Shown: positions 53,691 to 62,912 of the stretch, piece after piece
Position numbering within the stretch: position 1 is the stretch's first letter
Layout: each line of letters starts with the position of its first letter
Assembly (NCBI RefSeq): GCF_037974265.1
Contig: NZ_CP150233.1
Location: forward strand, 2,604,001 to 2,668,000
Length of the DNA stretch: 64,000 nucleotides
Reading direction: 5' to 3'
DNA from: Paenibacillus sp. FSL R5-0623
Lineage (GTDB): Bacteria; Bacillota; Bacilli; Paenibacillales; Paenibacillaceae
Translations under genes and position numbers: made by a program
Notes under the pieces: model-generated
The model's database searches: none
The model's input: only the letters and a program-made list of their open reading frames with translations
What the model was told of the DNA's origin: nothing

Positions 53691-55493
53691 ATGGAAAAAA
53701 TACGCACACGTGCTGAGGTAAACCCAGAAACCACTTGGGATCTGAAAGACTTGTTTGTAACCGATGTAGAGTGGGAGCAGGAGCTTCGATCACTTCCACT
53801 GGCTGCTGCCCAGATCGAAACGTTCAAAGGACGTCTGGGCGAAGGCGCTGAACAATTGCTGGCTTGTCTGGATGCGCGTGAAGCTTTGCAGGAGCGGATC
53901 GGCAAGACGGCTTCTTATGCCCGCTTGAAGCAGTCCGAGGACAGCACCAATCCGGTCAATATTGAGAATTCAGCTAAAGCAGGAGATATCCTATCAAATC
54001 TGTCGTCGTCCTTGTCTTTTATAAATTCAGAGATCGTTGAACTTCCGGATGGAACTGTAGAGCGTTATATTCAAGAGCTTCCGGATCTGGAACCATATGC
54101 GCGAAGTTTGGAGCGTTTGATTCGAGAAAAAGCACATCGGCTCACACCGGAGACCGAGAAGGTACTCGCCTCACTCGGAGAGGTGCTGGATTCACCATAC
54201 CGTATCTATCTGCGCGGTAAACTGGCAGACATGACGTTTGACGATGCTCTTGATGGAGAGGACAATAATCGTCCACTGTCCTGGTCGTTCTATGAAAATA
54301 ATTATGAGATGTCGTCTGACACAAAGCTGCGCCGCTCTGCTTATGCTGCATTCAGCTCCACATTGAATGAGTACAAAAATACGTTCGCAGAAGGTTATGC
54401 AACCGAAGTGAAGAAACAGGTTGTTTTATCCAGGCTGCGTGGTTACGACGATGTTACAGATATGCTTCTCAGCCCACAACAAGTGAGCAAAGAGATGTAC
54501 AATAATATTCTGGATATTATCCAGCAAGAACTCGCACCTCATATGCGCAGACTGGCGGCTCTCAAGAAACGTGAGCTGGGTCTGGACAAACTGATGTTTT
54601 GTGATCTGAAGGCGCCGCTTGATCCTGAATTTAGCCCTGCCATTACATATGATGAGGCGTGCATACTCATTCGAGAAGCGCTTGATGTGCTTGGGCCGGA
54701 GTACGGCGAGATCGTAGAGCGCGCATTCCGTGATCGCTGGGTGGATTACGCAGATAACGCAGGCAAATCAACAGGGGCATTTTGCTCCTCTATATATGGT
54801 TCACACTCCTATATCTTAATTTCATGGGCAAACAATATGCGCGGAGCATTTACGCTTGCCCATGAAGTAGGACATGCAGGCCATTTCATGCTTGCGGGAC
54901 GTTACCAACGGCTCACGAATACACGGCCATCTCTTTATTTTATTGAGGCACCGTCGACCATGAATGAAATGCTTCTGGCAGATCATCTATTGAAGCGTTC
55001 CGATAATCCGAGAATGCGTCGCTGGGTCATTTTGCAACTGTTGAACACGTATTACCATAACTTCGTTACACATCTGCTGGAAGGTGAATTACAGCGCAGG
55101 GTGTATGCACGCGCAACCAATGATGAGCCCATTACGGCGAAGACGTTGAGTCAGCTCAAAGGAGACATCCTTTCCGAATTCTGGGGACCTGATCTGGTAA
55201 TTGATGAAGGGGCGAAGCTCACATGGATGAGACAACCTCATTATTATATGGGACTATATCCATATACCTATGCGGCAGGCTTGACGGCTTCCACCGCGGC
55301 AGCACAGCAGATTCGGGAAGAAGGACAGCCTGCGGTAGATCGCTGGCTTAATGCACTCAAAGCTGGTGGAAGTCTCACACCACAGGAGTTAATGAAGCTT
55401 GCGGGTGTGGATATGTCCGGACCTGAGCCGATTCGCTCTGCGGTTGCTTATGTCGGCAGTCTGGTCGACGAACTTGAACGTCTGTATTCCTGA
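53691..55493 (+). CDS. pepF: Oligoendopeptidase F (M3 family)
   Basis: 600-residue cytoplasmic zinc metallopeptidase cutting short peptides. The zinc site is TLAHEVGHAGHFML (HExGH), with the downstream Glu in YFIEAPSTMNEMLLADHLL. N-terminal opening TWDLKDLFVTDVEWEQEL and C-terminal YYMGLYPYTYAAGLTASTAA match PepF. AAGGAGG is 13 bases before the ATG, longer than usual, but no other start fits. Confidence 0.95.
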   Translation: MEKIRTRAEVNPETTWDLKDLFVTDVEWEQELRSLPLAAAQIETFKGRLGEGAEQLLACLDAREALQERIGKTASYARLKQSEDSTNPVNIENSAKAGDILSNLSSSLSFINSEIVELPDGTVERYIQELPDLEPYARSLERLIREKAHRLTPETEKVLASLGEVLDSPYRIYLRGKLADMTFDDALDGEDNNRPLSWSFYENNYEMSSDTKLRRSAYAAFSSTLNEYKNTFAEGYATEVKKQVVLSRLRGYDDVTDMLLSPQQVSKEMYNNILDIIQQELAPHMRRLAALKKRELGLDKLMFCDLKAPLDPEFSPAITYDEACILIREALDVLGPEYGEIVERAFRDRWVDYADNAGKSTGAFCSSIYGSHSYILISWANNMRGAFTLAHEVGHAGHFMLAGRYQRLTNTRPSLYFIEAPSTMNEMLLADHLLKRSDNPRMRRWVILQLLNTYYHNFVTHLLEGELQRRVYARATNDEPITAKTLSQLKGDILSEFWGPDLVIDEGAKLTWMRQPHYYMGLYPYTYAAGLTASTAAAQQIREEGQPAVDRWLNALKAGGSLTPQELMKLAGVDMSGPEPIRSAVAYVGSLVDELERLYS

Positions 55494-55538
55494 TCTGGTT
55501 CATATAGTATACGGACAAGGCAGAACGGGTTGTCTGCA

Positions 55539-55582
55539 TGCACCGCCTTCCTTGCGTGGGGGGCGGTGCATCTTTATTTTTG
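55539..55582 (+). terminator. Terminator after pepF
   Basis: TGCACCGCC / GGCGGTGCA perfect arms, then TCTTTATTTTT. Confidence 0.85.
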
Positions 55583-55605
55583 CAAGGAGAAAGGAACGAT
55601 GATGA

Positions 55606-56121
55606 ATGGCGTTAACGAGCGTGTCCTCATCGATGGGCCGATTAAGCGTAGACGGTTTTGGTGTGTTTGACGACATGAATGGAGTACCAGGTTTTGAAGG
55701 CAATCAGGGTGGTTTTTTCTCGGGATTTAATGAATTTGCTACAATGAATGCATTTGCTTCGATTTTCATTGGCGCCATATTTCTCATCATTGCGGGAGTT
55801 ATTGTTTTTGTTATTATTTCAGGCATACGCTCAGGGATGTCAAATAACGCGGCAGCTTTGTTAACCCTGCACTCAACGGTGGTGGCCAAACGAACGGAAG
55901 TCTCAGGTGGCAGCGGCGATAGCAGTGCGATGACCCGGTATTATGTTACATTTGAATTCGACAATGGGGAGCGCACTGAACTGATTGTTGGCGGAAACCA
56001 TTATGGCATGATGGTGGAAAATGATCGAGGGATGCTGACGTATCAGGGGACACGCTTTAAGCATTTTGAGAGAGATGTACAGCCCCAGATGGGGGTAAGC
56101 AAAGGTCAATTTTATACGTGA
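55606..56121 (+). CDS. DUF2500-family membrane protein
   Basis: 171 residues. A Gly/Phe-rich N-terminal segment, one membrane helix (ASIFIGAIFLIIAGVIVFVI) and a C-terminal beta domain with STVVAKRTEVSGGSGDSSAM, TRYYVTFEFDNGERTEL and VGGNHYGMMVENDRGMLTYQ, as in DUF2500 (YhhM-like). AAGGAACG lies 8 bases before the ATG. Unknown function. Confidence 0.82.
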   Translation: MALTSVSSSMGRLSVDGFGVFDDMNGVPGFEGNQGGFFSGFNEFATMNAFASIFIGAIFLIIAGVIVFVIISGIRSGMSNNAAALLTLHSTVVAKRTEVSGGSGDSSAMTRYYVTFEFDNGERTELIVGGNHYGMMVENDRGMLTYQGTRFKHFERDVQPQMGVSKGQFYT

Positions 56122-56131
56122 AAGAAGAACT

Positions 56132-56164
56132 GCGGCTCCTCCCAGGTGGGAGAGAGTCGTTTTT
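56132..56164 (+). terminator. Terminator after the DUF2500 gene
   Basis: CGGCTC...TCCC-AGGT-GGGA...GAGTCG with TTTTT. Confidence 0.75.
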
Positions 56165-56197
56165 GCTATACCCAAAAGAAAGAAAAACCGAAGGGTA

Positions 56198-56211
56198 TTC
56201 AAACGCTTACA
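56198..56211 (+). promoter_or_regulatory. Candidate cre site at the rhaB promoter
   Basis: TTCAAACGCTTACA agrees with the cre consensus TGWAANCGNTNWCA at 12 of 14 positions. A TATACT -10 (56219-56224) lies just downstream, so bound CcpA would cover the -35 region. Catabolite repression of rhamnose genes by glucose would follow. Confidence 0.5.
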
Positions 56212-56356
56212 ATGGTGATATACTCGTTAAATAAAGTAAAACAGTATTAAACAAAAACAAACAAACAATTAATACAGAATAAAGTACAGGGTTACGGACT
56301 GAATCAAGGGATACCGTATGGAAAATAGGATGGGTTCGAAAGGTTGGTGAAGCACG

Positions 56357-57850
56357 GTGAGTGTGCTGGCTTATGATTTGGGCGCTGGGAGCGGGAGAGC
56401 GTTACTGGGACAACTGAATGATCGAGGGATCGAAACGAGCGAAATTCATCGGTTCAAGAATGAACCAGTGAAGGTTGGCGAGCGGATGCACTGGGATATC
56501 CTGCGATTGCATCATGAATTGTTGCAAGGGCTTACACTTGTGAAACAGCAGGGAGAAAAACCAGAGAGCCTGGGGATCGATTCGTGGGGCGTTGATTTTG
56601 GTCTGCTTGGCAGTAATGGTGAGTTGCTGGGTAACCCGTATCATTACCGTGATACACAGTTTAACGGCATGATGGATCAGGTGCGCCAAGAGCTGAGCTC
56701 CCAGCGAATATTCGAACGTACAGGGATTCAGTTTCTTAGCTTTAATACCTTGTATCAATTGGCGACACTTCAACGCAGCGGTTCCCCGTTACTTCATGAA
56801 GCAGAGCGTTTTCTCATGATTCCGGATTTGCTACGTTATTTCCTGACCGGAGAAGCGGTGAATGAGTTCACGAATGCAACCACAACCCAATTATACAATC
56901 CATCAGCGGGGCAGTGGGATAGTGAGTTGCTGGCGCATATTCGTATTTCGGAGAAATTGTTTGGTGAAGCCGTGCTGCCAGGTACCCTTGTTGGACAATT
57001 GCGAAGCAGTATCTGTAACGATCTGGGATTGTCCCCGATTCCCGTGATCGCTGTTGCGGAGCATGATACGGGTTCAGCCGTTGTGGCTGTTCCTGCAACG
57101 GAACGTTCATTTGCTTATCTGAGCTGTGGAACCTGGTCCCTGATGGGTACGGAGATAGATCATCCTGCGATAAGTAGCCAGAGTCTGGCCTTGAATTTCA
57201 CGAATGAAGGCGGGGCGGGGGGAACATTTCGTCTGCTGAAGAACATTATGGGACTGTGGATTTTGCAGGAAAGCATGCGGGAGTGGGAGCGCCAGGGGCA
57301 GGGAATTAGCTATGATGCGTTATTAGCAAAGGCTGAACAGGCACCTCCATTTGCCAGTTTGTTTGACCCGGATGATGAACTGTTTATGCCCGCAGGAGAT
57401 ATGACGACGCGTATACGTCAGTATTGCCGTGAGACAGGGCAAGTGGTACCAGAGGATCAGGGGGCTATTGCCCGGGCAATTCTGGAGAGTCTGGCGTTGA
57501 AGTATAGGAGAGTCCTGGAATGGACGGAACAATTATCGGGACAGACGTTCAACGGATTGCATATGGTCGGTGGAGGCATCCAGAACCGCCTGTTATGTCA
57601 GTGGACTGCAAATTCCATTGGCAAGCCGGTATGGGCAGGTCCGGCAGAGGGAAGTGCCATCGGCAATATGGCTGTGCAATGGATGGCGAGCGGAGCTTTT
57701 AAAGATATTTGGGAAGCCCGTAAGGCCATTCGTGATTCATTTCCGGTAACTGCGTATGAGCCGCAGGACAGGTCAATCTGGGAAGATGCTTATGGCAGAT
57801 TTCTGCGTGTGACGGTTTCATCTAATTCACAAGCGGGGAGTGAGGTGTAA
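56357..57850 (+). CDS. rhaB: L-rhamnulokinase
   Basis: 497-residue FGGY sugar kinase phosphorylating L-rhamnulose. The N-terminal phosphate-1 loop is AYDLGAGSGRALLGQL, with SLGIDSWGVDFGLLGSNGEL and NPYHYRD typical of RhaB. The C-terminal half has YLSCGTWSLMGTEID and LHMVGGGIQNRLLCQWTANS. The start codon is GTG preceded by a GGTTGGTGA-like site. No rhaA or rhaD gene is in the window. A DeoR regulator starts one base after its stop, so the two are coupled. Confidence 0.94.
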   Translation: MSVLAYDLGAGSGRALLGQLNDRGIETSEIHRFKNEPVKVGERMHWDILRLHHELLQGLTLVKQQGEKPESLGIDSWGVDFGLLGSNGELLGNPYHYRDTQFNGMMDQVRQELSSQRIFERTGIQFLSFNTLYQLATLQRSGSPLLHEAERFLMIPDLLRYFLTGEAVNEFTNATTTQLYNPSAGQWDSELLAHIRISEKLFGEAVLPGTLVGQLRSSICNDLGLSPIPVIAVAEHDTGSAVVAVPATERSFAYLSCGTWSLMGTEIDHPAISSQSLALNFTNEGGAGGTFRLLKNIMGLWILQESMREWERQGQGISYDALLAKAEQAPPFASLFDPDDELFMPAGDMTTRIRQYCRETGQVVPEDQGAIARAILESLALKYRRVLEWTEQLSGQTFNGLHMVGGGIQNRLLCQWTANSIGKPVWAGPAEGSAIGNMAVQWMASGAFKDIWEARKAIRDSFPVTAYEPQDRSIWEDAYGRFLRVTVSSNSQAGSEV

Positions 57851-57851
57851 C

Positions 57852-58613
57852 ATGCTGGCAGCCGAGCGATATGACCGAATTGTGGAGATGGTGAACGTAA
57901 AAGGCAGTATGCGTGTATCCGAGCTTAGTGAACGCTGCCGGGTGACGGAGGAAACCATCCGGCGGGATCTGGATCGGCTGGAACAGGCAGGTCGATTGCG
58001 CCGATCTCACGGTGGTGCAGTGAGTGTGAAGGAAGATCAACCGGAGATCCCATACCGGATCAGGGAGACAACCCATGCGGAAGAGAAAAAGCGGATTGCA
58101 CAAGCGGCACTGGCGATGATTAATCCGGGTGATCGCATTCTGTTGGATGCGAGCACAACGGCAGGTTATATGGCAGCGAACATGCCGGATTTTCCGCTGA
58201 CGGTCTTAACCAACTCGATCCAAATCGCCACTGAACTCAGTAGCCGTGACAAGGTTGAGGTCATCTCAACAGGGGGCCAGTTGGCATCGCGCTCGTTGTC
58301 TTTTGTTGGGCCGCTCGCGGAGCGTTCTCTGGAAACGTATCACGTGGATAAAATGTTCATGTCGTGCAAAGGTGTACATCTCGAAGGTGGCGGAATCAGT
58401 GAATCCAATGAACTCCAGGCAAGGCTGAAGCAGAAGATGGTTGGCATAGCCGATCAGGTCATCTTACTTGCAGATGCCAGTAAATTTGGTGTCCGTGCTT
58501 TTGCCCGAGTATCCGGGTTAAATGCAGTCCATACGATTGTTACCAATCAGCCATTGGAGGCTGAACAGACCGACCGTTTGAGCGGATACGACATTGGTAT
58601 CATCACGGTTTAA
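57852..58613 (+). CDS. DeoR-family regulator, probably of rhamnose genes
   Basis: About 253 residues. HTH MRVSELSERCRVTEETIRRD and LRRSHGGAVSV, then a DeoRC sensor with GDRILLDASTTAGYMAANMP and MFMSCKGVHLEGGGISESNE. ATG 57852 lies 5 bases after GAGGTG, in the rhaB stop region. In Bacillus subtilis a DeoR protein (RhaR/YulB) represses the rhamnose operon, so the same role is likely here. It is a close paralogue of the 47016 protein. Confidence 0.92.
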   Translation: MLAAERYDRIVEMVNVKGSMRVSELSERCRVTEETIRRDLDRLEQAGRLRRSHGGAVSVKEDQPEIPYRIRETTHAEEKKRIAQAALAMINPGDRILLDASTTAGYMAANMPDFPLTVLTNSIQIATELSSRDKVEVISTGGQLASRSLSFVGPLAERSLETYHVDKMFMSCKGVHLEGGGISESNELQARLKQKMVGIADQVILLADASKFGVRAFARVSGLNAVHTIVTNQPLEAEQTDRLSGYDIGIITV

Positions 58614-58648
58614 TCTTTTAGATTTTATCTATATAAATTGAACTAAAC

Positions 58649-58836
58649 ATTTACACGAAACGTAGAGGATAGAAATAACTTGAAGAAGCGAAGCTAAAAG
58701 CTTTCTGAAAGAAAGCTGCATCGGAAGCATATACTGCGTCTTTATCCCCGGATTTTACCCTTTAAAGAGTAAATTAGAAATCTGGGGATAACAGCGATCG
58801 GAAGGTTATTCTGTCATCGGAGTGTTTAGTGTAAAT
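58649..58836. repeat. Dispersed palindromic repeat, copy 2
   Basis: The 188-bp block has inverted ends (ATTTACAC...AGAAATAACTT against AAGGTTATTCTG...GTGTAAAT) and a central CCCCGGATTT / AAATCTGGGG hairpin. Relative to copy 1 it carries about 45 extra bases containing another hairpin (AGCTTTC / GAAAGCT). It fills most of the 270-bp gap before lutA. Confidence 0.75.
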
Positions 58837-58883
58837 ACTCTTAGTTAATTCATCTACTAATCAGTTAATAGGAGCGTGTAATT

Positions 58884-59612
58884 ATGAAGGTCTCCTTATT
58901 CATTACCTGCCTCAGCGATGCCATCTATCCCCGAGTGGGGGAAGCCATGGTCAGATTGCTCGCCGCTCATGGTGTTCGGCTGGATTTTCCGCCGATTCAG
59001 ACCTGCTGCGGTCAGCCTTCCTACAATAGCGGGTACTGGGATGAGACTCGGGTAGCGGCCAAAACGATTCTTGAAGCGTTTGACGACAGTGATTTTGTGG
59101 TATGTCCATCCGGATCGTGTACGTATATGATTCATCATTATCCCGAGCTGTTCGCGGATGAACCAGTATGGTTGGAGAAGGCAAAACGATTGGAAGCCAA
59201 AGCTTATGAGTTTACTCAATTCCTTGTTCAGGTACTCGGGATAACCGATCTGGGCGCACATTTTCCGCACAAAGTAACCTATCATCCATCCTGCCATGGC
59301 AGCCGTCTGCTTGGTGTGAAGGATGAGCCGATGGCGCTGCTCTCTCAGGTAAAGGGACTGGAATTGGTTCCACTCCCATTTGCTGAGGATTGTTGTGGGT
59401 TTGGGGGTACGTTTGCCATTAAAATGTCCGATATTTCAGGAGCGATGGTGACGGAGAAAGTCGATCATGTCAAAGAGACACAAGCCGAAGTACTGGTTGG
59501 GCTGGACATGGCCTGCCTGATGAATATCGCAGGGAATCTGCGTTATCGGAATGAACCGGTGCGTGTGATGCATCTGGCGGAACTATTGTATGAGGGGGTG
59601 CGAACAGGATGA
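58884..59612 (+). CDS. lutA: L-lactate oxidation complex subunit LutA
   Basis: 242 residues with two CCG-type cysteine-rich motifs: FPPIQTCCGQPSYNSGYWDE and FAEDCCGFGGTFAIKM, plus CPSGSCTYMIHHY. With LutB and LutC it oxidises L-lactate to pyruvate at the membrane. The start codon lies after TAGGAGCG. Its stop overlaps the lutB start (ATGA). Confidence 0.94.
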   Translation: MKVSLFITCLSDAIYPRVGEAMVRLLAAHGVRLDFPPIQTCCGQPSYNSGYWDETRVAAKTILEAFDDSDFVVCPSGSCTYMIHHYPELFADEPVWLEKAKRLEAKAYEFTQFLVQVLGITDLGAHFPHKVTYHPSCHGSRLLGVKDEPMALLSQVKGLELVPLPFAEDCCGFGGTFAIKMSDISGAMVTEKVDHVKETQAEVLVGLDMACLMNIAGNLRYRNEPVRVMHLAELLYEGVRTG

Positions 59613-61129
59613 GCCAACCGGGAGTTATGGATACGACGGTCAAAGAACGTGCCGGACTGGCCTTGAATGATGATTTTCTGCGTAAAGCGGTCAAATTCAC
59701 GACAGAACGATTGCGTAACGGAAAGAAGTCTGCCTCAGAAGAACATGGAAATTGGGATGAATGGCGGGAGCGTGGCCGTCAGATTCGTCTGCATACGATT
59801 GCGTATCTGGATTATTATCTGAATGAATTTGTGAATAACGCCCGTGCGAACGGGGTTCATATTCATTTTGCAGATACATCGGTGGAAGCAGCGGCAATTG
59901 CACTGGATATTGTGGCGCACAAACAAGCTTCAACGGTGGTGAAGTCCAAATCGATGGTGTCGGAGGAAGTACATCTGAATCATGTGCTGGAGTCGGCGGG
60001 CATTGAAGCCATCGAGACGGACCTGGGTGAATATATCATACAGTTGGCAGGCGAAGCCCCATCTCATATTGTCATTCCAGCCATCCATAAGAACCGCTAT
60101 CAGATTGCAGAGTTATTATCCAAGGAAGCGGGTGAGATTCTGGAGCCGGACACAACGGTGCTTGCCGGATTTGTTCGCAAAAAGCTGCGCGAGAAATTCC
60201 TCGAAGCAGATATCGGCATGACCGGCTGCAATTTTGCGATTGCAGAGACAGGTTCCATGGTTTTGTTCGAAAATGAAGGTAATGCCCGTATGGTATCCAC
60301 TGTTCCCAAAACGCAGATTACACTGATGGGCATGGAGCGAATCATCCCGTCGTGGACGGATCTGGAGGTCATGGCAACCTTGTTACCACGCTCCGCAACA
60401 GGTCAGAAACTAACGATGTACATGTCAGGCATCACAGGTCCGCGTCGTACAGCGGATGGAGATGGACCAGATGAAATGCACATTATTATCGTGGACAACG
60501 GTCGATCCCTACAGCTTGGTGATCCTGAATTCCAGGAGTTACTGAATTGTATTCGCTGCGGTGCTTGTCTGAATGCTTGTCCAGTATATCGTCATATTGG
60601 AGGTCATGCCTATGGTGGCACCTATAGTGGTCCGATTGGCGCGGTACTGACACCTGCACTCAATGGCAACATTGATGAATGGAACGATATTGCGGGTGCT
60701 TCGAGTCTGTGCGGAGCCTGTTATGAAGCATGTCCAGTTAAAATTCCATTGCATGATATGCTCGTTTATCTACGTAGGCGTAAAGTGGAAGACGGCCATG
60801 GAAACAAAATGGAGAGCATGGGCATGAAGGGATTTGCCGCTGTTGTATCCAATTCCAAACGTTTCAGAGCGGCCATACGTCTCGGACAGATTGGGCAGAA
60901 GGCAGTTGTACGCAACAACGGCATTTCTCTCAAATTGGGTCCACTTAAAGGCTGGAACAAATATCGGGTTGCGCCAAGCCTCGCCAAGAAATCCTTCCGG
61001 CAACAATGGAACAAGCTGGATCAGGAACTGAACCAGGAGCAATCGGCCATGGATTCTTCCGTTCGCAGCCGTATGGAGCAGATTATTCGTGAACGAGAAG
61101 AGGGGGAGGGTACTAAGCATGGTCACTGA
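59609..61129 (+). CDS. lutB: L-lactate oxidation iron-sulfur subunit LutB
   Basis: 506 residues. LUD domain (SMVSEEVHLNHVLESAGIEA, DIGMTGCNFAIAETGSMVLF), then two ferredoxin-like 4Fe-4S motifs CIRCGACLNACPVY and CGACYEACPVKIP, and a C-terminal helical part. It carries electrons between LutA and the quinone pool. It overlaps lutA by 4 bases and lutC by 11 bases. Confidence 0.95.
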   Translation: MSQPGVMDTTVKERAGLALNDDFLRKAVKFTTERLRNGKKSASEEHGNWDEWRERGRQIRLHTIAYLDYYLNEFVNNARANGVHIHFADTSVEAAAIALDIVAHKQASTVVKSKSMVSEEVHLNHVLESAGIEAIETDLGEYIIQLAGEAPSHIVIPAIHKNRYQIAELLSKEAGEILEPDTTVLAGFVRKKLREKFLEADIGMTGCNFAIAETGSMVLFENEGNARMVSTVPKTQITLMGMERIIPSWTDLEVMATLLPRSATGQKLTMYMSGITGPRRTADGDGPDEMHIIIVDNGRSLQLGDPEFQELLNCIRCGACLNACPVYRHIGGHAYGGTYSGPIGAVLTPALNGNIDEWNDIAGASSLCGACYEACPVKIPLHDMLVYLRRRKVEDGHGNKMESMGMKGFAAVVSNSKRFRAAIRLGQIGQKAVVRNNGISLKLGPLKGWNKYRVAPSLAKKSFRQQWNKLDQELNQEQSAMDSSVRSRMEQIIREREEGEGTKHGH

Positions 61130-61844
61130 ACATCAGCAATGGCTCGCACAATTGGAGAAGAAGTCCATGGAGAAACAGGAGCAGTTTATGAATGACATTG
61201 CTTCGAAATTGAAGAGACCAAGGCAACGCCATGCGCCGACCCAACCCTTTCGGGGAGCACCCGACTTTTGGACTGAACTGGAATGGGATGAAGAGAAGCG
61301 TATTCAAGCATTTACCGATAACTTTGTGAGTGTAGGCGCACACATTGCCCGGGTTCAGAACATGGAAGAAGTATCTCAATTCATTGCCAACAAATCTCAT
61401 GAACTGAGTGCCAGATATATCATTCGGCAGAATGAACAGGCGTTACAGGATCTCGGATTGGAAGAGCAGTTACCGGATGTACAGATCTCAGTGTGGAATA
61501 GTCAGGCGGATGAGAACTGGAAGGCCCGGGCAGCTGAAGCTGATATCGGTGTGGTCATGGCGGATTATGCAACAGCATACACAGGCTCGGTTACTGTACT
61601 TTCTTCACCGGAAAAAGGTCGTTCAGTCAGTCTCTTGCCTACGGTACTCATCATCATTATCCCAGTGGATCGACTGTACACCAGACTGGGTGAGACGCTG
61701 GATCGATTTGACGAAGTGGGAAGAGAGAATCTTCCGGCAGGCATCCACTTTATTTCAGGGCCAAGCCGCTCTTCCGATATTGAAAATGATTTAACCATTG
61801 GCGTACACGGACCAGGCATTGTATATGGTTTAATAATGGGTTAA
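61119..61844 (+). CDS. lutC: L-lactate oxidation subunit LutC
   Basis: About 241 residues with an LUD domain: AEADIGVVMADYATAYTGSV, LLPTVLIIIIPVDRLYTRLG and FISGPSRSSDIENDLTIGVH. ATG 61119 lies inside the end of lutB, with AGGGGGAGGG ahead. Last gene of the lutABC operon. Confidence 0.94.
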   Translation: MVTEHQQWLAQLEKKSMEKQEQFMNDIASKLKRPRQRHAPTQPFRGAPDFWTELEWDEEKRIQAFTDNFVSVGAHIARVQNMEEVSQFIANKSHELSARYIIRQNEQALQDLGLEEQLPDVQISVWNSQADENWKARAAEADIGVVMADYATAYTGSVTVLSSPEKGRSVSLLPTVLIIIIPVDRLYTRLGETLDRFDEVGRENLPAGIHFISGPSRSSDIENDLTIGVHGPGIVYGLIMG

Positions 61845-61882
61845 CGGTGTGTCGAAGGTGATGGGCGCATCATGATTTTGAT

Positions 61883-61926
61883 AACTGTCCGAGATGCAGT
61901 GTGTGACTGCTAAGGGCAGTTTTTTA
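61883..61926 (+). terminator. Terminator after lutC
   Basis: AACTGTCC / GGGCAGTT outer stem, GCAGT/ACTGC inner stem, six T residues. Confidence 0.85.
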
Positions 61927-62060
61927 TTTTGTCTACTATAGTTAAAAACTATTAAAATTATATTAATTATATATTTCACCTATTAATGATAGGGGTGTAT
62001 AATCCATCTCAAGAGAGAGTTCATATGAGATACAAAAGTGAAAGAGGAGGATGAATACAG

Positions 62061-62615
62061 ATGAGTATATTTTCTTACCAAGTTCCGTTTATGGATAGAC
62101 ACAAGGGTGATTTTTCTGCTTTTAAAGGGAAGGTGCTACTTATTGTGAATACAGCAAGTCGGTGTAGCTACTCGCGGCAATTCAGTGAACTTCAGCAGAT
62201 GTATGAGAAATTTAGTGATCAGGGGCTGGAGATTCTGGCGTTCCCGTGCAACCAGTTTAACGACAAAGAACCTGGTAGTAGCGCTGAGGTAGCTGAGTAT
62301 TGCAGAAGTCAGTTTCAGATATCCTTTCCGATTTTGGAGAAGGTTGAGGTCGTTGGGCAATCGATGCATCCGTTGTTCCGTTATCTGATTGAAGAAGCCC
62401 CATTTCAAGGTTATGATCTGAACACGAAGGAAGGACAGTGGATGGACACCTTTGTGAAGGAGAAGCATCCAGAATTGTATCAAGGAGACGGGATCAAATG
62501 GAATTTCACCAAATTCCTGATTGACCGCAGTGGGAACGTCCATGGCCGTTATGAAACGACAGTTGCTCCATTAGAGATGGAGTTGGCTATTCAGAATCTA
62601 TTAAAGAATTCATAA
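62061..62615 (+). CDS. Glutathione peroxidase-family thiol peroxidase (second copy)
   Basis: 184 residues. Peroxidatic Cys35 in VNTASRCSYSRQF, FPCNQFNDKEPGSSAE with conserved Gln and second Cys, IKWNFTKFLIDRSG. Differs from the copy at 20700 by an added segment around residues 115-130 (LNTKEGQWMDTFVKEKHPEL). AGAGGAGG lies before the ATG. Single gene with its own leader. Confidence 0.92.
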   Translation: MSIFSYQVPFMDRHKGDFSAFKGKVLLIVNTASRCSYSRQFSELQQMYEKFSDQGLEILAFPCNQFNDKEPGSSAEVAEYCRSQFQISFPILEKVEVVGQSMHPLFRYLIEEAPFQGYDLNTKEGQWMDTFVKEKHPELYQGDGIKWNFTKFLIDRSGNVHGRYETTVAPLEMELAIQNLLKNS

Positions 62616-62912
62616 GTATACCTTAATCCCTGTCCTGAGGTCCTATGACTTTGGGACTGTTGAAGATTGGAACTGGAAATGTTAGGGTAAAAGAAGATAA
62701 CGAAGTCATCCATTTTTTTTAATCAAAAATGACCAATATACCATTTCAGTCAGTTGGTTCTTTAAATGGTTTATCGTTATCTGGATGAAATATGAAAATG
62801 TGCAAAAAATAACTTGAATCTGTTGATCTGAAGAGTAAGTGTAATCGCGTCTGTAAATCAAGTCATTATTTTAGTTGTAGAACTCTTAACTTGGAAAGAA
62901 GGAGTGAGTGTC
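62616..62912 (+). other. Leader region of the CYP102 gene
   Basis: 297 bp without a gene. CCATTT...AAATGG (62742-62770) and ACCAA...TTGGT (62731-62757) are inverted pairs that could be a TetR-type operator, as P450 BM3 genes are usually repressed by such a protein. No regulator gene is adjacent in the window. AAGAAGGAG lies before the start codon. Confidence 0.35.
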
